Below, in pieces: positions 44,343-55,103 of a stretch of DNA of 64,000 nt. The stretch's first letter is position 1, and each line of letters starts with the position of its first letter. Under the pieces are notes generated by a model. It was not told the DNA's origin. It did not search any database and saw only the letters and a program-made list of their open reading frames with translations. Position numbers and translations under genes: made by a program. The DNA is from Channallabes apus (Eukaryota; Chordata; Actinopteri; Siluriformes; Clariidae), in assembly GCA_030522415.1 (NCBI GenBank), contig CM060118.1, forward strand, positions 24,997,151 through 25,061,150, read 5' to 3'.

Positions 44343-46397
44343 AGGAGGAGGATCAGATTCAGGTTGGACCCAGGCCAAAATAATAAACAAAATGGTATTT
44401 ATATTTAGTAGCTAGATTACCTGCAAAAAAAAAAAAAAAAACACACACACAAACAAAAATACCGGTACCTTCCCGGACTCCCTAAACCAAAAACAGTGAA
44501 ATTATCTACAAATATATACAAAGACCAACCAAACCAAAGGGACAAAGCAATAATCAAAGTCAATGGGAGGCAAAAAGTCAAAACCGGAATACACAACCAA
44601 ATATCAAAACGCCAAAATCACAACCTCTTTCATCTTTCCCGCGTCTCTCTCCGGTTTATACATGGTCGCGCTAGTCGATGACGTCACTCAGGGCGGAAGC
44701 GAGCGTGTGGAAGGTCAGGAAGATGCCGATGTCAGAAAACCTGGAGTGGAGTCTGGAGCGGCGCGCGACCAGGACATGATACATACACGCGAGCGCAACG
44801 GGGCATTTATAAAGCATAATATCTTTTATTATTTCATAATTTTCATTCATTTATTTTTTTACTCAGTAGCGAATATGATTTAAAATGTAGCGAATTACAA
44901 TACTTCAAACAAAACGTACTTAAGTAAAAGTAAAATTACAGATTTTTAAAACTACTTTAAAAAGTAGAAATACACAAAAAAGCTACTCAATTACAGTAAC
45001 GCGAGTAAATGTAATTCGTTACTTTCCACCTCTGGTTTTAATACACGCATATGAGGAATTTAAGCCAAGAATAATGAAAAAAAAAAAAGCAATACGGCTG
45101 CATCGGCTAAAGAAAGAGAGTTGACTTGGCAAAAAATAAAAGACAGAGTAAATGTGTGAGTATATTAAATTGCAAATTTTACATCGCCTCTCCTTTTATT
45201 ATAATGCAAAAATAATTAAACACCCCTTCGCATCCTTTTGGCTGTTAAATGAAAGCATTTACTTTTCCTGCCATTAATTTCTTTAGGTTAAAATACCAAT
45301 GTATACTGACTAGGAATGTATGGTTTCTTATTTAATAAGGTTTAATCCTTCTGGAGGCAGAAGCCAAGTGAATATGAAACACAAAAACGCTCTGCAAAAA
45401 GGTAATATCTTATTACACGATCACTGAACTACTTATTAAACACGGTTTAGTATATTCGTTCTGTCATGTAGCTAATAGAAAGAAGGCTGAAGCCCATCTA
45501 ACTGGTGGGGGCCCAGCACCACCCCCTCACGCCATCTGAGGAGCGGCTCTGTTCCTAAATAAAGGGCCACCAGTGACACTAACATGGTGAAATGTAAGTT
45601 TACCACTATGGTTTGTTTTCATTATATGAATTAATAAATTACTATCTCTATCACTTAAGGGCTTTTGAACATGCTTAACGTTTTTATGCAGGCTTACTGT
45701 ATTTAACTGCCCATGATGTATAGGCTATTGTGATCTTACTTGTATTACTTTGACATGTTTTCCTGCATTAGTGTTTTTTTTCTTTGATAATATTGAGAAT
45801 TTTATGCTGGGTTGATTAGATAAAGGGATTATATTATTGGACCCTACAGAAAGAACACAGTCTGTCACAGTTGCAAGTGTTTTGTTGTCAGGTACCTTTA
45901 GTTGTTTTTAGGTATTTTTTTTTCTTTTTTGCCAGATAACGTGTACTTGCATATTTTCACTGAAGGATGAAGATGAAGAGACCACATCTGCTGTGACAGA
46001 AGTGGACAATGCTGGTAGATCTACCGAGGTGGGATACCATTATAATGCAGCGCCCCCTTTTTACATTAGAGTAACAAACTGTCATTGTTCTTTCACAGTA
46101 CATACCTGGGGATTTCTTCACAGATGAAGGTCCTTCAACCTCAATGCACTATCTAAGCGTTGTAAGAATTTGTGTGCAGTTGTCCATATTTACATTTTAT
46201 TTTCTGACAGAATCTCAGAATTTATTTAATTATTTTTGAATAATAATTCCTAGTTTCCTTCCTACTGTAGTTGCCAGGAGCTGTATAAGGTCAATCTTCA
46301 AAAACAAATAATAAAAAGTGACATGGAGATGGACCTTATACAGCTTCAAATGGAAAAGAAAAGGCTATCCATTAAAAAAGCAACACTAGAAATTTAA
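43748..46397 (+). pseudogene. Harbinger B Myb/SANT-like gene, several exons, split by hAT
   Basis: The start MDRRSHESKWNFKVKKESG lies at 43748 and is cut by the hAT element at 43826. The Myb-like block resumes at about 45095 (ASAKERELTWQKIKDRVNV), an intron follows, then NPSGGRSQV and KHKNALQK (about 45345-45400), then LTGGGPAPPPLTPSEE (about 45500-45545), an acidic segment (LKDEDEETTSAV near 45960) and a helical C-terminus (ANLQKQIIKSDMEMDLIQLQ style, 46290-46397) ending TAA. In intact elements this protein binds transposon ends and partners the nuclease. Stops and frame changes show it is decayed. Confidence 0.72.
43826..45034. mobile_element. Non-autonomous hAT element inserted in Harbinger B
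   Basis: The ends CAGAGGTGGAAAGAGTAAT and, inverted, CAGAGGTGGAAAGTAACGAA are flanked by a perfect 8-bp duplication GTTTTAAT (43818-43825 and 45035-45042). Subterminal GTACTCAAGTA/TACTTAAGTA motifs recur at both ends. Inside are a poly(T) run, a CA microsatellite (about 44300-44341) and a GC-rich patch, but no transposase motifs. Its position inside the Myb-like gene shows it came after Harbinger B. Confidence 0.93.
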
Positions 46398-46568
46398 TTA
46401 CTGGAGCATCGCCTTAAGGTGAGAACTTGTGCGTATATTAATCTGTTGCGTGTTAAAAGTGTTGTGTATATAAAGCAATGTCATAAAAAACACATTTTAT
46501 TTCATTTTACTTTCACTGTTTTTCAGGAAAAAAAGAAATGAACTATACAGCAGACCAGTGCAAACTAT

Positions 46569-47651
46569 TTAATAAAAGTAATTTTGACAAATCCTGTCTC
46601 CCAAAAGTCTTCCATCTCTGTTGTGTGCAAAAATCTTTAGAGGTTCCTCTGGGCCATCTTCTTCAATATAAGGAGGGAGGCTCTCTCCTCTTATAGTGGC
46701 AATGTTATGAAGCACAACACAAGCCATTATGATGTCACATGCCCTCTCTGGACTGACCCGGAGCCCACGCAGACATTGAAACCTAGACTTGAGGATCCCT
46801 ATGGTCATCTCCACCTTGGCCCGTGTTCGACTGTGAGCCAGGTTATAGCGTGTCTATGGTCCAGGATCAGGTTCAGGGTAGGGTGGCATTAAATAGGGCA
46901 GACAAGGGTATCCCCTGTCCCCTAGCAAGTAACTACTGTACTGTCCTGTAATGATTCAAGTGTACAATACAAATATAGTAAAAAGAAAAAAAAACATTGT
47001 ATGAAGAAAAACATACCCTGCGGAAATTTCTGGCATAATGATGACACAGATCCTGGCCATTTTGTCTTATCATTAGTAATGATGTGAGTTGCCTCACATA
47101 CAGTATGTGGAAAAAAGTAATGAGTTTAATGATTTTAACAAGGCAAAAAATTAAGGACGCAAAATTAAGTTGTTACCTGTACATTGATAGTATGAATAGA
47201 TTTTCCTATTAACATAGTCTCCCTCATTTATTGAAGCTATAGCTTTAGCTTTAATAGGAATGTACTGTAGGTGCCATCAATGCACCCAATTACATTTGAA
47301 AACCCTGAAATAGAAAGTCATATATGGGAGGATCAAGTGTTTGTGTGTGTGCAGGATGAATACATGTATATAAATAGTATGACTACATATTAAATATGCG
47401 TCATCAATTTTACTACAAAGCACAAAACCTGCCACTCTGTGGAATTCCTCTTTAATACCACACAGAGGTTTTTGGCCAGGGACCTGCTGTACACTTGTGT
47501 GTAAGAAGTGTTTAAATGCCAGACATACAGTTGCCTTTCCCACATGCTCTGCATCACACGCCCCACATTGTACAAAAAATGCCCTGAAAAAACGAAGTGA
47601 TATACACGGAATGTTTACTAAGCGCAGACCCGCCATTTGTGACATTTGCAA
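46569..47651 (-). pseudogene. Harbinger B nuclease (HARBI1-like), decayed
   Basis: On the minus strand the N-terminal part reads HVGKATVCLAFKHFLH and IKEEFHRVAGF (near 47440-47560). The region with the first Asp (IGCIDGT, near 47290) and the GDRGYPCLPYLM-like block (near 46900) follow in other frames, and the C-terminus (46569-46814) reads MTIGILKSRFQCLRGL and ACVVLHNIATIRGE. This is the DDE nuclease that cuts and inserts Harbinger elements. Several frame changes and stops disable it. Confidence 0.72.
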
Positions 47652-48235
47652 TATGCGGTTTCAAGAGATGTGTTAAATAATTTAATTCCATTGAAAACCA
47701 ATAACGCTCTTTCAAATAATCATTAAAAAAGAAAAAAAAAAAAACATCACTACGAGGTCTTACAATTCTCTCCCGGCGAAAAAGCCTCGTATAATTTGTG
47801 CCTCCGCGTCCACGGGATCCTCATCAAAGGGGCGTGGCCTGCTGAATAACCTTCTGGAACAAACTTACCCTGGAACATAACCTGCTACCAAGCAGGTTAT
47901 CTTCAGAGAGTAAGTTGCTATGGTTACATACATACCCAGAAAGTTACCTCCGTTTTTGGAACCGGAAGTTGAGGTTATCCACTAACTTACCCTCAAACTT
48001 ATCCGGGTATGTCACATAACCTGCTTTCTGGAACAGCCCCCTGTTCTTAATCTGTCTTGCCTGGTTAAGTAAAGGTAAATAAAAAAATTTAAAAATCGGA
48101 TAAAAACTAAATGCATTAATTTGATGTTTAGCTTAACTATATTAAACCATAAATCAGGTTATTATTTATTTATAAAAGTAAACTTTAAAAATGCAAAAGC
48201 CACATATAGAGTTTAATGATCTTTAATTTTGTCAT

Positions 48236-48430
48236 GGCGGCGCGGTGGTGTAGTGGTGAGCACTGTCGCCTGTGTGATCAGGGTCGCGGGGGACCTGGAG
48301 CCTATCCCAGGAGACTTCGGGCACTAGACGGGGTACACCCTGGACAGGGTGCCAATCCATCGCAGGGCATACACACACACACACAATCATACACTACGGG
48401 CAATTTAGGAACGCCAATTAGCCTAACCTA
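48236..48430. repeat. Rearranged SINE: tRNA-like head joined to inverted body/tail
   Basis: 48236-48272 is the head of the Mermaid-like SINE in plus orientation (GGTGGTGTAGTGGTGAGCAC, A box). After a few bases it joins AGGGTCGCGGGGGACCTGG, the 3' tail of the same SINE in minus orientation, which runs to 48430. So the two parts are in opposite orientation, tail end next to the head. This could be an inversion or two separate insertions. Confidence 0.6.
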
Positions 48431-49703
48431 GGGTGTCTCTTGCTACATCCTTTTCACGGTTTATACATCATTTCGATCCTCTCGTATATTTTATCCTTTT
48501 TTTGTTGTCTCAAAAAAAAAGAAAAAAAAAGATATATATACAAAGTATACTGTATATAGACCATTTTGCTATACTAGACATTAATCTTATTGTTTTAAAA
48601 ATTCTCGTAATACGGCGATGTAGGGAGAGAAAGAAAATCGCCGCTACTGGGTTCACTCTGTTTATTTTGCCTTTTCCCCCCCTATGTGCTGCTTAAAACC
48701 AATATCTTCTATGGAATAGGACATTATGCAATTTGTATGTCAAATTTAAATGTTATCTGTCACATTTACAACCATTTACGGTATGACATGGAGTGATGTC
48801 CATTTGGATGTTGTGCAAACACGGTGTTGTATCTGTATAAATAAAAGCAAGGTTCTGTCTTTACATTGGTCAGAACTCACTCTTTCAATGATTCTTTTTT
48901 AAACGTTGGAGGACCTGAAACCAGACTCTGTTTGAAATGTTTCTGTATGTCTACAGTATCTGTCTGTATGTCTGGCAGTTCAGCCAATTTTGTCACAGCC
49001 TCACGCGAAACTGGCTAAACAAAATTCAATGAACTTTGCCAGTTCTTCGGTATTTGCCTGTAGTTAAATCTGTGCCATAAATGATACCAAAACGTTGAGT
49101 AGAAGGAACTTTATAAGCAGTTATGTGCCAGATTACGTGACAGCATCCAGGACTTTAAAAAAAAAAAACTTGTTTCCCGTCAACGATAGGTACTAACACT
49201 AGCAATTAATAAAGCTATATGGGATACTATAACATAATCCTATTTCACTTCCAAATGAATATTTCCATTTTTTCCACTTACTTCTGTTGTCACGAATCAC
49301 GCTAAAAGCACAGGCTTGCAATATTTTATATTGCAACTACGTCAACATATTATTGATAGTAAATTGCATACATAAATTGCCAGAAACACAGCTGCAGCTA
49401 TCCATTTTGACAAAAATGTCAGTGATGGGGTTATAGTGTTTTGCAAAATCACGCAAAATTCACAATTATAAAACCATAATGTTTTGGCATTTGTGCTTTT
49501 TAACACCCTTGCAACTCAAGGTGTTTGTGATACTTCTTGCTTTGCTTGGGGAAAAAAAACCTAATTCTTTAAAATCCAAGAAACTACAGTATTCATTTGG
49601 ACATTAGTGTTTTGGTAGATTTTGTGTGTATTGGTGAGAAACTGTTTGTACAGACAGCAGTAAGAGCAGCTTTTTAAAAGTGTACTTAGTCATGGCTAAT
49701 ACA
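48431..49703. other. Intergenic DNA, no gene seen
   Basis: No family motifs seen; contains short A- and T-runs. Confidence 0.4.
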
Positions 49704-49705
49704 TA

Positions 49706-49962
49706 CAGTAGGGCAAAAGAGTATTTAGTCAGCCAGTAATTGTGCAAGTTCTCCACTTAAAAAGATGTGAGAGGCCGTTTCCACCATAATTTGCAAATAA
49801 ATTCTTTAAAAATCCTACAATGTGATTTTCTGAATTTTTTTTTCTTATTTTGTCTCACATAGTTGAGGTATACCTATGATGAAAATTACTGGCCTCTCTC
49901 GTCTTTTTAAGTGAGAGAATTTGCACAATTGGTGGCTGACTAAATACTTTTTTGCCCCACTG
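49706..49962. mobile_element. Tc1-type MITE (257 bp)
   Basis: The left end CAGTAGGGCAAAAGAGTATT and, inverted, the right end CAGTGGGGCAAAAAAGTATT are near-perfect inverted repeats continuing through TTAGTCAGCCA. TA flanks both sides (49704-49705 and 49963-49964). No coding capacity. Confidence 0.88.
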
Positions 49963-50340
49963 TAATTGCAAGAAAGAAGAGTTTTTATAATGGCAAAGCA
50001 AGGGTTATTTTAGTTATTTTGTCTCAGGAACATGTGCTATTATTGCTTATCTGATTGTTCATTTAAAATGGCATTAATGTTATTATATGCCAAAATGTCC
50101 TGTTCCCTTTCAAAAGCTACACTCGATGCTGCATGAAAACGCTATGGGAACGCTCTCTGGTTGTTGAAGAATGTGTGTCAAACACACCAAAGATTTTGGC
50201 ATATATAACCTCGGTCAGGTGACGTCATTTGATTAGGTCCACCTGGAGGTTATAAATAGGCATGAACCGGAAACATCCTCAGCTCTTTTTGTCTTCTGGA
50301 CTGCATTGTTGCTTGTGTGTGTGTGTGTGTGCAAGCATTT

Positions 50341-51060
50341 TTTCAAAAGAAAGCAAAAATATAAAGTGTATTATTACTCACTAGAAAGATGGCAGAGTTA
50401 GACAGGAGTCCGTCACTCCGTGTAATGGAATATCCACGCTTTCTGTTTTCAGTGTTTGGGGGAAGAGCACGCTATCCTCTGGCTTCAGGGAGCATGTGAG
50501 TACCGCGATTTCTCCCTGTTAAAGTCCCTCACACTCGGCTCACCATCTTTAAAACAAAACCGCGAGCCGAGGCACATTTCTTGCGTGCAAATCTGGCGGA
50601 AGCGCACAGAATCTTCCTTTTCTCTCGGCGGATCATGAGCCTTTTACCGTTCATTTCTCAAGCACACTTCGGTGCTTCTTGTGAAGGGGGGAAGAACTTT
50701 CTCTCTCACTTCCGCGGAGATGGAAACTATCACTTCAGAGCGCTCCTCTAGTGATGAGCGAGCGTATTAGTTGTTATTAGAGGTAGTACCACGCGCAGTT
50801 GAACGCGTACCCCTCGATTCGCCGTAAAAAATTTTAATAAGTAAATAAATAAATAATAAAATCCCCCAAATGCTCAGGCTTAGACGACAGGTTTCTGTCG
50901 GCTGGCCGGAGGAGGGGCCTCAACGATGGCCCCTCCCCTTCCTGGCTACTTCCATGATGAGTTAACTCTTTCATGGAATAAGCTGTATTCATCCCGTGTT
51001 TTTGTGCTATCGACATTTATTCGATGTCGTTGATGTGAAAAGCACGGTTTTATATGATGA
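50341..51060 (+). other. DIRS copy 2, 5' internal region without clear frame
   Basis: This is probably the start of DIRS gag. I can see serine-rich short frames but no continuous coding sequence. Confidence 0.4.
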
Positions 51061-51605
51061 TGCCCCAGTTTAAAGAGACGCTTGTGGGCTATCTCTCCTG
51101 GGAGATCATCCTCCCTGAAAAAATCCATACTCCCCACCAAGCTGTGTAGACTAACATCTTCGTTGGAGGGAAAAACTTTTTTCAGGCAGTGGGTCAGGCT
51201 GGTGCTGCCCTGCACACAATGGCTTTGCAGGCATACGAGGCTGACCTACAGTACTGAGAGATCTGAGCACTCTATGCCACCAAGCAGACGACATGTGCTA
51301 TCGGCCGTTCTATGGCTGCCATGGTTGCCACGGAGAGACAGCTGTGGCTTAACCTCACGAACATCAAGGACGGGGATCGCGTCTTCCTCCTTGATGCCCC
51401 CATCTCGACTTCTGACCTTTTTGGTAAAGCCGTGAACACCGCTGACACTAGGTTTCGGGAGGCAAAGCTCTATGAGCAGGCCTTTGTGAGGTTTCTCCCC
51501 GCCGTACTCAGGGGTTGGGACTGTCGGCCACCCAGTCCTGACCAGGTCCTGTTCTCGCCAGGCGTGAAGCGCAAAGGGTGTGCTGAGCCGAGCACACCCT
51601 CGTAG
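51061..51605 (+). pseudogene. DIRS gag remnant
   Basis: Across two frames the sequence reads AIGRSMAAMVATERQLWLNL, then DGDRVFLLDAPISTSDLFGK and AVNTADTRFREAKLYEQAF, a conserved block of DIRS Gag-like proteins. Stops occur upstream (for example near 51257). The protein would form particles for reverse transcription; here it is broken. Confidence 0.65.
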
Positions 51606-51789
51606 GTTGGGAAGGGACTCGCCGCGCCTCGCAGTCCGCTTCAGGGAGGCTGTGATTCAATCTCTGCCACCACTGGTGTTTCGGGGAGCAGCGGTCTCCA
51701 GCGTAATGTTATGTGTTCGGTTCCATCCTGCCGTGTTTCAGGATGCCACCCCCCCCCCCCCCCCCCATTTAGCTGAACAGTCAAAATTT

Positions 51790-52456
51790 GTGCACCTTTT
51801 TGAGAAGCCGGCAGCGGGGAACCTACTGCCAGGTATATCTCTTTAGGCACAAAGCACTGCATAGTTTACAGGCTTTGCTGGGAAAAGGGGCCAGAGAACA
51901 TGTTCCCCTGCCAGACAGAGAATCAGACTATTATAGTCAGTATTTCTTAGACGCAGGGAGTTGCGTCCAATCTAGCATTTTTTGCCCTGAATATCAAAAT
52001 GTTGACAGCCAAAATTATTGTTTCTCAAATCCAACCAGAACTTTGGTTTGTGACAATCCACCTGAAGGACGCATATTTCTATTGCCACAACACAGGAAGT
52101 TCCTGAGGTTCGTTTTTGGGCGAAGCCTACCAGGATCAGGTCCTTCCATTTGGCCTAGCCATGTCACCCCACACATATATAAAATGTACGGATGCAGCCC
52201 TGGCTCTATGATTCCAGGGCATCCGTATTCTGAATTACACAGGCAACTGGCCGATTCTGGCTCAGTCTTAGCAGCTAGAGCTTCGACATGGAGATATCAT
52301 CCTAGCTCACTTCAATTCTTAGGATTGAAATTCAATCGAATCCGTCCATGCAATGCTAGCATCCCAGAATTGTGTCTGAGACCCGTTGGGGAACTGTGCG
52401 TACACTACACAACCCTGGGAGTTCAGACACTTGCAGTGCAGCGGCGTTGGTATTAG
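51790..52456 (+). pseudogene. DIRS reverse transcriptase remnant, internally deleted
   Basis: Recognisable blocks are LLGKGAREHVPLPDRESDYY (RT N-terminus), FLLPQHRKFLRFVFG (palm region) and PHIYKMYGCSPGSM (the block after the palm), then a jump to sequence near the element end. The expected catalytic motif with two aspartates is not preserved and RNase H, methyltransferase-like and recombinase domains are missing. A poly(C) run (about 51743-51765) lies just upstream. Confidence 0.65.
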
Positions 52457-52847
52457 CATTCCCATAGCGTTTTCACGCAGCATCGAGTGTAGCTTTTGAA
52501 AGGGAACGTCTCGGGTTACTTTGCTGCAACCCTGTTCCCTGAAAAAGCGGGAACGAGATGCTGCACTGAGGGCGTGACTGGACATCCTTTCAGACAAAAT
52601 TGACCTGAGGATGTTTCCGGTTTATGCCTACTTATAACCTCAAGGTGCACCTAATCAAATTACTTCACCTGACCGAGGTTATACAGTACAGGCCAAAAGT
52701 TTGGACATACCTTCTCATTCAATGTGTTTTCTTTATTTTCATGACCATTTACATTGGTAGATTCTCACTGAAGTCATCAAAACTATGAATGAACACATGT
52801 GGAGTTATGTACTTAACAAAAAAAGGTGAAATAACTGAAAACATGTT

Positions 52848-53832
52848 TTATAATCTAGTTTCTTCAAAATAACAACCCTTTGCTCTGATTACGGCTTTGC
52901 ACACTCTTGGCATTCTCTCGATGAGCTTCAAGAGGTAGTCACCTGACATGGTTTTCCAACAGTCTTTAAGGAGTTCCCAGAGGAGTTTAGCACTTGTTGG
53001 CCCCTTTGCCTTCACTCTGCGGTTCAGCTCACCCCAAACCTTCTCGATTGGGTTCAGGTCTGGTGACTGTGGAGGCCAGGTTATCTGCCTCAGCACTCCA
53101 TCACTCTCCTTCTTGGTCAAATAGCCCTTACACACCCTGGAGGTGTGTTTGGGGTCATTGTCCTGTTGAAAAATATTGTCCAACTAAATGCAAACCGTAT
53201 GGGATGGCATGTCGCTGCAGGATGCTGTGGTAGCCATGCTGGTTCAGTGTGCCTTCAATTTTGAATATATCTCCAACAGTGTCACCAGCAAAGCACCCCC
53301 ACACCATCACACCTCCTCCTCCATGCTTCACAGTGGGAACCAGGCATGTGGAATCCATCCGTTCACCTTTTCTGCGTCTCACAAAGACACGGCGGTTGGA
53401 ACCAAAGATCTCAAATTTGGACACAAATCTCCTCTGCTTGTTGCCTCTCCTTAGCAGTGGTTTCCTGGCAGCTATTTGACCATGAAGGTCTGATTCGCGC
53501 AGTCTCCTCTTACCAGTTGTTCTAGAGATGAGTCTGCTGCTAGAACCCTGTGTGGCATTTATCTGGTCTCTGATCTGCGCTGCTGATAACTTGCGATTTC
53601 TGAAGCTGGTGACTCAGATGAACTTGTCTTTAGAAGCAGAGGTTACTCTTGGACTTCCTTTCCTGGGTCGGTCCTCATGTGTGCCAGTTTTGTTGTAGTG
53701 CTTGATGGTTTTTGAGACTCGACTTGGGGGCACAATTAAAGTTTTTGCAATTTTCCGGACTGACTGACCTTCATTTCTTAAAGTAATGATGGCCACTCGT
53801 TTTTCTTTAGTTAGCTGATTGGTTATTGCCAT
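52848..53832 (-). pseudogene. Tc1 family B transposase, deleted and frameshifted
   Basis: The start is MAITNQLTKEKRVAII at 53832, the first Met before the paired-like helix-turn-helix (QSVRKIAKTL, SRVSKTIKHYNKTGT). The frame breaks near 53612, continues in others, and the segment with the first catalytic Asp (the L-F-S/T-D-E block) is missing: an RRGNKQRRF block joins straight to SKFEIFGSNRRVFVRR. The second Asp (QDNDPKHTS) and the Glu (SPDLNPIEKVW) remain. It ends ICYFEETRL-like at 52848. With the catalytic triad incomplete it cannot cut DNA. Confidence 0.88.
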
Positions 53833-53965
53833 AATATGAATTTTAACAGTTGTCCAATAGGGGTGTCGGCTGTGCAATACCTGACTTCTGCACAGCATAA
53901 CTGATGGTCCCAATCCCATTGATAAAGCAAGAAATTCCACTAATTAACCCTGATAAGGCACATAC

Positions 53966-54353
53966 TGTAACATCTGGGCCACCACAGCCTCGGAGAGTAA
54001 GATCCAGTTCCCCGGACTACTGAGCCGTCGCTTTGTCTCCCCCTAGTGTGTCTGCGTGTTTATGTCTCACATGATTAAGTAATGAAAAGCACCTGTGCCT
54101 CCTTGTGTGTCTCTCTATTTATACCAGCCAACCCCAGAGTCATTTGTCCGTCCACCGTCGTGTCCTAAAGTGTGTTTTCTCTCGAGTTCAACTGATACAA
54201 GGTTTTATGTTGAGATTTTTGGTTAAGTTGAAGAAGTTTGGTTTGTTTTGGTTTTCATGCCCTTTGTGTTCATTTGAGTTTATTGGTAAATAAAACCAGT
54301 TGTTGAGTTCCAAGCCTGCATCTGCGTCCGCCTCCTGACTGAGTATCATGACA
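53966..54353 (+). repeat. 5' LTR of the chromovirus
   Basis: TGTAACATCTGG to TATCATGACA, the TG...CA form. A TATA-like TATTTATACC lies at 54115-54124 and an AATAAA at about 54289-54294. Compared with the 3' LTR it has G for A near 54055 and C for T near 54181. Confidence 0.93.
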
Positions 54354-55078
54354 GATGGACGGACCCACCAGGACGCAGCAGGTGTCCCCCTGCTCCAGGA
54401 GGAAGTAACCCCGATGCACTACGTGTGGGTAATGCAACGGGAGATTGACAGCCTGGCACGAGCAGTGAACGACCTCGCTCACTGCGTGGAACATCTTGCC
54501 ATCTCCGGCCAGGAACCCGCGGGTCCATCTACGCGCTCCACGCCGTCACCACCACGCCCTGCTCCCCCGGAAAGATATGCTGGTGATCCGGACAGGTGCA
54601 AGCAATTCATCCTAGCCTGTGAACTATATCTAGCTGCCTACCCGGACATCAGCGACCAGCAGAGAATCCGGATTGGGCGGCGGCGGTCTGGAGCGCAGGC
54701 GGGGAGCTCACTCACCGGTACACCAGCTTCCTCGAGGCAATGACGGCCGTGTTCGATCATCCGGATCAGGGACGCACGGGTGAACAGGAGCTCATGAGGC
54801 TGCGACAGGGAAACGTCCCGGTCGCCGAATACGCGGCTAGATTCCGGGTGAGGGCTGCGGAGAGTGGCTGGTGCGAAAAAAGCCTCCGCGCCAGGTTCAG
54901 GGACGGGTTACAACCGGAGGTCCAGGTCGAGCTTGCGTGCCGAGATACCGGCTTCTCCCTGGACGAAACCATCAACCTGGCGATTAAACTAGACCAGCAC
55001 CTTCGCAGCCAACGATCACAGCCGGGGACCAGACCGGTTCAGGCACGAGACTCGCGAACGGCCCCCCGTAGCGCCTGA
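54348..55078 (+). pseudogene. gag: Chromovirus Gag, two frame disruptions
   Basis: The N-terminal frame (54348-54743) has an REIDSLARAVNDLAHCVEHL helix, a proline-rich stretch and PPERYAGDPDRCKQFILACE (capsid start). A small deletion near 54670 shifts the frame, and the capsid continues in 54680-55078 (GEQELMRLRQGNVPVAEYAA, FRDGLQPEVQVELAC). A second shift near the C-run at 55060 leads into the frame that carries the zinc knuckle and pol. So Gag and Pol were probably one long frame, now broken twice. The first Met could also be further in. Confidence 0.78.
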
Positions 55079-55103
55079 CCCGAACCGGCCAGAGCCCACG
55101 GAG

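Larger units (their letters stand above)
43569..48040. mobile_element. PIF/Harbinger transposon B, with nested hAT element
   Basis: The ends are GGGG...TTTCCAGAAA on the left and, inverted, GGGGCTGTTCCAGAAAGCAGG on the right, with a CTG duplication (43566-43568 and 48041-48043). It carries a Myb-like gene on the plus strand and the nuclease on the minus strand, the opposite relative order to element A. Without the hAT insertion it is about 3.3 kb. The flanks join into a LINE-like tail (GTAAATAAGAA...TTCTTAATCTG...TAAATAAA), so the host site was itself a repeat. Confidence 0.85.
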
